A stretch of 64,000 bases of DNA. Source: Aureimonas psammosilenae (GTDB lineage: Bacteria; Pseudomonadota; Alphaproteobacteria; Rhizobiales; Rhizobiaceae). Of the stretch, positions 62,595-64,000 are shown one piece after another; position 1 is the stretch's first letter; the number at the start of each line of letters is the position of its first letter. A program made the position numbers and the translations under genes. The stretch lies in NCBI RefSeq assembly GCF_009176975.1, contig NZ_WEZG01000014.1, forward strand, positions 1 to 64,000, in the 5' to 3' direction. The notes beneath the pieces are model-generated. The model was not told where the DNA came from, did no database searches, and saw only the letters and a list, made by a program, of their open reading frames with translations.

Positions 62595-63430
62595 CGCGAC
62601 ACCTCAGGACGCCAGCGCAGGGCATAAGCCTCGATGCCGCGCACCAGGGCGTCGGTCGCAAGGCCCATCGCCGCGTAAACGAGAAGGCAGACCACGATCA
62701 CGTCGGTCTGGAGGAAATCGCGGGCATAGGTGATGATCGCGCCGATGCCGCTCGACGCGTTGATCTGCTCGGCGACCACGAGGCTCAGCCACGCGACGCT
62801 GAGGCCATAGCGCACGCCCACCAAGAGCGAGGGCAGCGCGCCGGGCAGCACCACGTGTCGCACGAGCGACAGCGTCCCGAGCGAGAGCGTCCGCCCCGCT
62901 TCCACCAGCCGCGCATCGACGCCGCGAATGCCGCCATGCAGCGTCAGATAGATCGGAAACACCGAGCCGAAGGCCACCATGCCGATCTTGGGCGCTTCGC
63001 CGATGCCGAACCACAGAATGAAAAGCGGCAGGAGGCCGAGGAACGGCATGGCCTTCAACATCTGGATCGGCGGGTCCACCACGCTCTCGCCAAGGCGCGA
63101 CAGGCCCGCCACCAGCGCCAGCGCGACCCCGACCACCAGCGCCACCGAAAAGCCCGCCGCCACGCGCCCGAAAGACACGAGAAGCCCCGGCAGAAGCGTG
63201 CCCCCCGCGACCAGATCCACCGCCGTTCCCGCGATCGTCGCCGGCGAGGCCAGGATAAAGGGCGACAGAAGGCCGGACGCGCTCGCCCCCTGCCAAAGGG
63301 CGAGGATGGCGAGCGGCGACACGAGGCGCGAGAGCGAGCCAAAGCGGCGCGCGCGTTTGGCACCGGCTGACGGTGCGGTCTCCCTTCCCGCTCCGGCGGG
63401 CGGGTTCTTCGCGACGCCGATCCGGCTCAT
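62591..63430 (-). CDS. ssuC: Sulfonate ABC transporter permease
   Basis: 279 residues with about six helices. SsuC/TauC-type: LVSPLAILALWQGASASGLL, KAMPFLGLLPLFILWFGIGE with APKIGMVAFGSVFPIYL and the EAA-like region LVEAGRTLSLGTLSLVRHVV. The start MSRIGVAKNPPAG at 63430 overlaps the monooxygenase stop by 4 bases; the longer open frame to 63694 is a shadow. Confidence 0.93.
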   Translation of the reverse strand: MSRIGVAKNPPAGAGRETAPSAGAKRARRFGSLSRLVSPLAILALWQGASASGLLSPFILASPATIAGTAVDLVAGGTLLPGLLVSFGRVAAGFSVALVVGVALALVAGLSRLGESVVDPPIQMLKAMPFLGLLPLFILWFGIGEAPKIGMVAFGSVFPIYLTLHGGIRGVDARLVEAGRTLSLGTLSLVRHVVLPGALPSLLVGVRYGLSVAWLSLVVAEQINASSGIGAIITYARDFLQTDVIVVCLLVYAAMGLATDALVRGIEAYALRWRPEVSR

Positions 63431-64000
63431 GCGCTCCCCTGCCCGGCATTCGGGTCGCGGTCGAACAAAGTCGACCAGGTGAACTGCTTGGCGACGGGCG
63501 CGGCGCGCTCCACGTCGAGGCGCGGCAGAACCAGTTCGCCGAAGCGCCAGGCTTCTTCCAGAAGCGGCATCCCGGACAGGATGAAGGTTTCCACCCCGAC
63601 CGCCCGATAGGCTTCCAGCGTGCGGATCACCGTGTCGGGCGAGCCGACGATGGCCGTGCCGGGGCCAGGCCGCACGAGGCCGATGCCGGCCCAAAGGTTC
63701 GGCGCGATTTCCAGATCGCGAAGGTTTGCCGGCTTCACCCCGCCATGCATGGCGCTCATGCGCTGTTGCCCGACGGAATCGGTGCCCGACGTGAAGCGCC
63801 CGTTGGCCGCGATCGCCGCCGCATCCATTTCGGCGTAGAGATCGGCCGCCGCCGCCCAGGCTTCCGCGTCGGTGCGCCGGACGATCACGTACAAGCGGAT
63901 GCCGTAGGAAAGCTCGCGCCCATGGGCGGCCGCCGCGCGTTTCACGGTTTCGACCTTCTCGCCCATCTGCGCCGGCGTTTCGCCCCAGGAGAGATACGTG
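63427..64000 (-). CDS. ssuD: Alkanesulfonate monooxygenase-type LLM flavin enzyme (5' end beyond window)
   Basis: C-terminal 190 residues of an FMNH2-dependent luciferase-like monooxygenase: SWGETPAQMGEKVETVKRAA, GIRLYVIVRRTDAEAWAAA, LWAGIGLVRPGPGTAIVGSP and FILSGMPLLEEAWRFGELVL (SGYPHLEEA pattern). It releases sulfite from alkanesulfonates. The first half of the protein is past base 64000. First of the visible ssuDCBA order. Confidence 0.92.
   Translation of the reverse strand, partial: TYLSWGETPAQMGEKVETVKRAAAAHGRELSYGIRLYVIVRRTDAEAWAAAADLYAEMDAAAIAANGRFTSGTDSVGQQRMSAMHGGVKPANLRDLEIAPNLWAGIGLVRPGPGTAIVGSPDTVIRTLEAYRAVGVETFILSGMPLLEEAWRFGELVLPRLDVERAAPVAKQFTWSTLFDRDPNAGQGSA

Overview
The window is high-GC DNA from an alphaproteobacterium, most likely Hyphomicrobiales (rhizobial or Aurantimonas-like). 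This rests on gene content rather than a marker gene: an HWE-type histidine kinase, a Rut pyrimidine-degradation cluster, SorC/GntR/RutR-type local regulators and dense ATGA-coupled operons. No rRNA, tRNA, CRISPR array or replication origin was seen. It reads as an accessory stretch: small metabolic operons, each with its own regulator, separated by insertion-sequence debris.

Layout. 1-4.9 kb: a carbohydrate operon (split transketolase plus FGGY kinase, minus strand) divergent from a SorC-type regulator and an SDR dehydrogenase, with AT-rich palindromes between. 4.9-6.6 kb: remnants of IS5, IS110 and a GNAT gene. 6.8-28.2 kb: a run of small transporter, stress and redox genes, mostly next to their own regulator (TetR, MarR, TetR, LysR, Rrf2, LysR), several with visible palindromic operators. 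It also holds an HWE kinase/response-regulator pair, and five copies of a hairpin-forming repeat of about 67 bp lie between the genes. 28.3-31.6 kb: a decayed IS6-type element, an IS481-type fragment, an AbiEii-like nucleotidyltransferase with a small partner, and broken APC permease and AraC genes.

31.7-45.7 kb: a LuxR-type regulator, a 3-oxoacid CoA-transferase pair, a dead IS6 element, rutR convergent with rutABCDF (with a RutR-box-like site upstream of rutA), then a spermidine/putrescine-type ABC operon with an Asp/Glu/hydantoin racemase and a divergent GntR regulator that has a 19-bp palindrome in its promoter region.

45.8-52.9 kb is the most interesting region. Between IS3/IS6 fragments on the left and an IS110-interrupted IS3 element on the right sit three overlapping genes: a nucleotide cyclase with two class III-like halves (5' end cut off), a Cap2-like E2-E1 ubiquitin-transfer fusion, and a Cap3-like JAMM isopeptidase. 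This is the layout of a type II CBASS anti-phage operon, but with a class III (Pycsar-like) cyclase in place of the CD-NTase, and with no effector visible.

53-64 kb: a chemoreceptor with CheW, an inositol-monophosphatase-like gene and a glycerophosphodiesterase, a broken phosphate transporter, a ParDE-type toxin-antitoxin pair, an AT-rich LysE exporter, a GlcD-type FAD oxidoreductase, two small inverted-repeat elements and an ssu-type sulfonate uptake and desulfonation operon running off the right edge.
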